DNA from: an uncultured Eubacteriales bacterium
GTDB taxonomy: Bacteria; Bacillota; Clostridia; Oscillospirales; CAG-272
Assembly: GCA_934503195.1 (NCBI GenBank)
Contig: CAKSVM010000137.1
Span: forward strand, 1-5,781
Direction of reading: 5' to 3'
DNA length: 5,781 nucleotides
Shown: positions 5,548 through 5,781 of the stretch, piece by piece
Numbering within the stretch: the stretch's first letter is position 1
How the letters are laid out: every line of letters begins with the position of its first letter
The notes under the pieces: model-generated
What the model was told of the DNA's origin: nothing
The model's input: only the letters and a program-made list of their open reading frames with translations
Database searches by the model: none
Program-made: the position numbers and the translations under genes

Positions 5548-5781
5548 TCAGCGGAGCAAATCCGCTAAGTACAGCTCATCCTTCTGATGCTTACCCTTGA
5601 TCTGCTTGTAACGTCGTATTGCTTCAGTCAGTTCATCGACCCGATCACCATAATATGTTCTGAAAAACGCCGTGCTGTTGTCATAGCGTTTTCTTCCGTA
5701 CTGGATATGTTCCTTGCTGAAATCCTTCGGCGAACGCTTCGATTTGACCTTTTCAAACTCGTCCTCAAGTCCTTCGGTGAT
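5548..5781 (-). CDS. Unrecognised protein, 3' part only (runs off the window)
   Basis: Read on the minus strand from the right edge, one frame stays open for 77 codons to a TGA (plus-strand TCA, 5548-5550). The N-terminus is outside the window. The visible part is hydrophilic and probably helical, rich in Lys, Arg, Glu and Asp: it opens ITEGLEDEFEKVKSKRSPKD, contains YGRKRYDNSTAFFRTYYGD, and ends KDELYLADLLR. Codon and base composition match the other genes of the window rather than the AT-rich stretch beside it, which supports real coding. I recognise no family; there are no zinc-binding or catalytic motifs and no membrane segment. The last codons overlap a 6-bp stem (AGCGGA 5550-5555 with TCCGCT 5561-5566), but no T-run follows, so a terminator is not claimed. 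Confidence 0.65.
   Translation of the reverse strand: MTEGLEDEFEKVKSKRSPKDFSKEHIQYGRKRYDNSTAFFRTYYGDRVDELTEAIRRYKQIKGKHQKDELYLADLLR

Noticed and set aside
5550..5566. 6-bp stem overlapping the stop of the minus-strand gene as a terminator
   Set aside because: The stem is short and no T-run follows on the minus strand.
5316..5600. Hydrophobic 94-codon plus-strand frame in the AT-rich intergenic stretch
   Set aside because: It begins with GTG without a ribosome binding site (the ATG at 5331 is no better) and overlaps the end of the minus-strand gene by about 50 nt. Its Tyr/Phe/Ile/Leu-rich content is what AT-rich noncoding DNA yields. A real small membrane protein cannot be fully excluded.

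Overview
The window looks like chromosomal DNA of a low- to mid-GC Gram-positive bacterium, most likely an uncultured gut Clostridia member. This rests on Shine-Dalgarno sites complementary to the Firmicutes 16S tail (one a 10-nt AAGGAGGTGA match), a near-consensus housekeeping promoter (TTGACA, 17 bp, TATAAT with an extended TG), an RsgI-type anti-sigma factor, and hairpin-plus-T terminators. The species cannot be fixed from the sequence alone.

Layout. Positions 1-108 carry the last 35 codons of a plus-strand gene whose tail resembles AAA-ATPase/PD-(D/E)XK nuclease proteins. A 10-bp GC-rich hairpin (129-152) separates it from a convergent minus-strand operon. That operon reads leftward from a strong promoter at 2818-2846. 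It encodes an ECF-type sigma-70 factor (2132-2737) and, overlapping it by 8 nt, a 654-residue membrane-anchored RsgI-like anti-sigma factor (175-2139). The extracellular part of the anti-sigma factor is built from five PepSY-like domains. Four of them form two tandem copies of a roughly 170-codon module that is still highly similar at DNA level, and the linkers are rich in His and Asp/Glu.

Divergent to this, after a short AT-rich intergenic region and a hairpin next to a ribosome binding site, is a compact plus-strand operon. It contains a three-zinc-ribbon/Amidoligase_2 protein (3034-4125), a class II glutamine amidotransferase (4125-5057, TGATG overlap), and a 29-residue single-span membrane peptide (5091-5180) with a perfect Shine-Dalgarno. 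A strong intrinsic terminator (5197-5251) closes it. The first two genes plausibly cooperate: the amidotransferase would release ammonia from glutamine, and the ATP-dependent amidoligase would attach an amine to a carboxylate on a small molecule, peptide or protein. The substrate is unknown, and the tiny membrane peptide is the most intriguing partner.

The right end (about 5250-5547) is an AT-rich stretch with no convincing gene. It is followed by the 3' part of an unrecognised minus-strand gene (5548-5781) that runs off the window.
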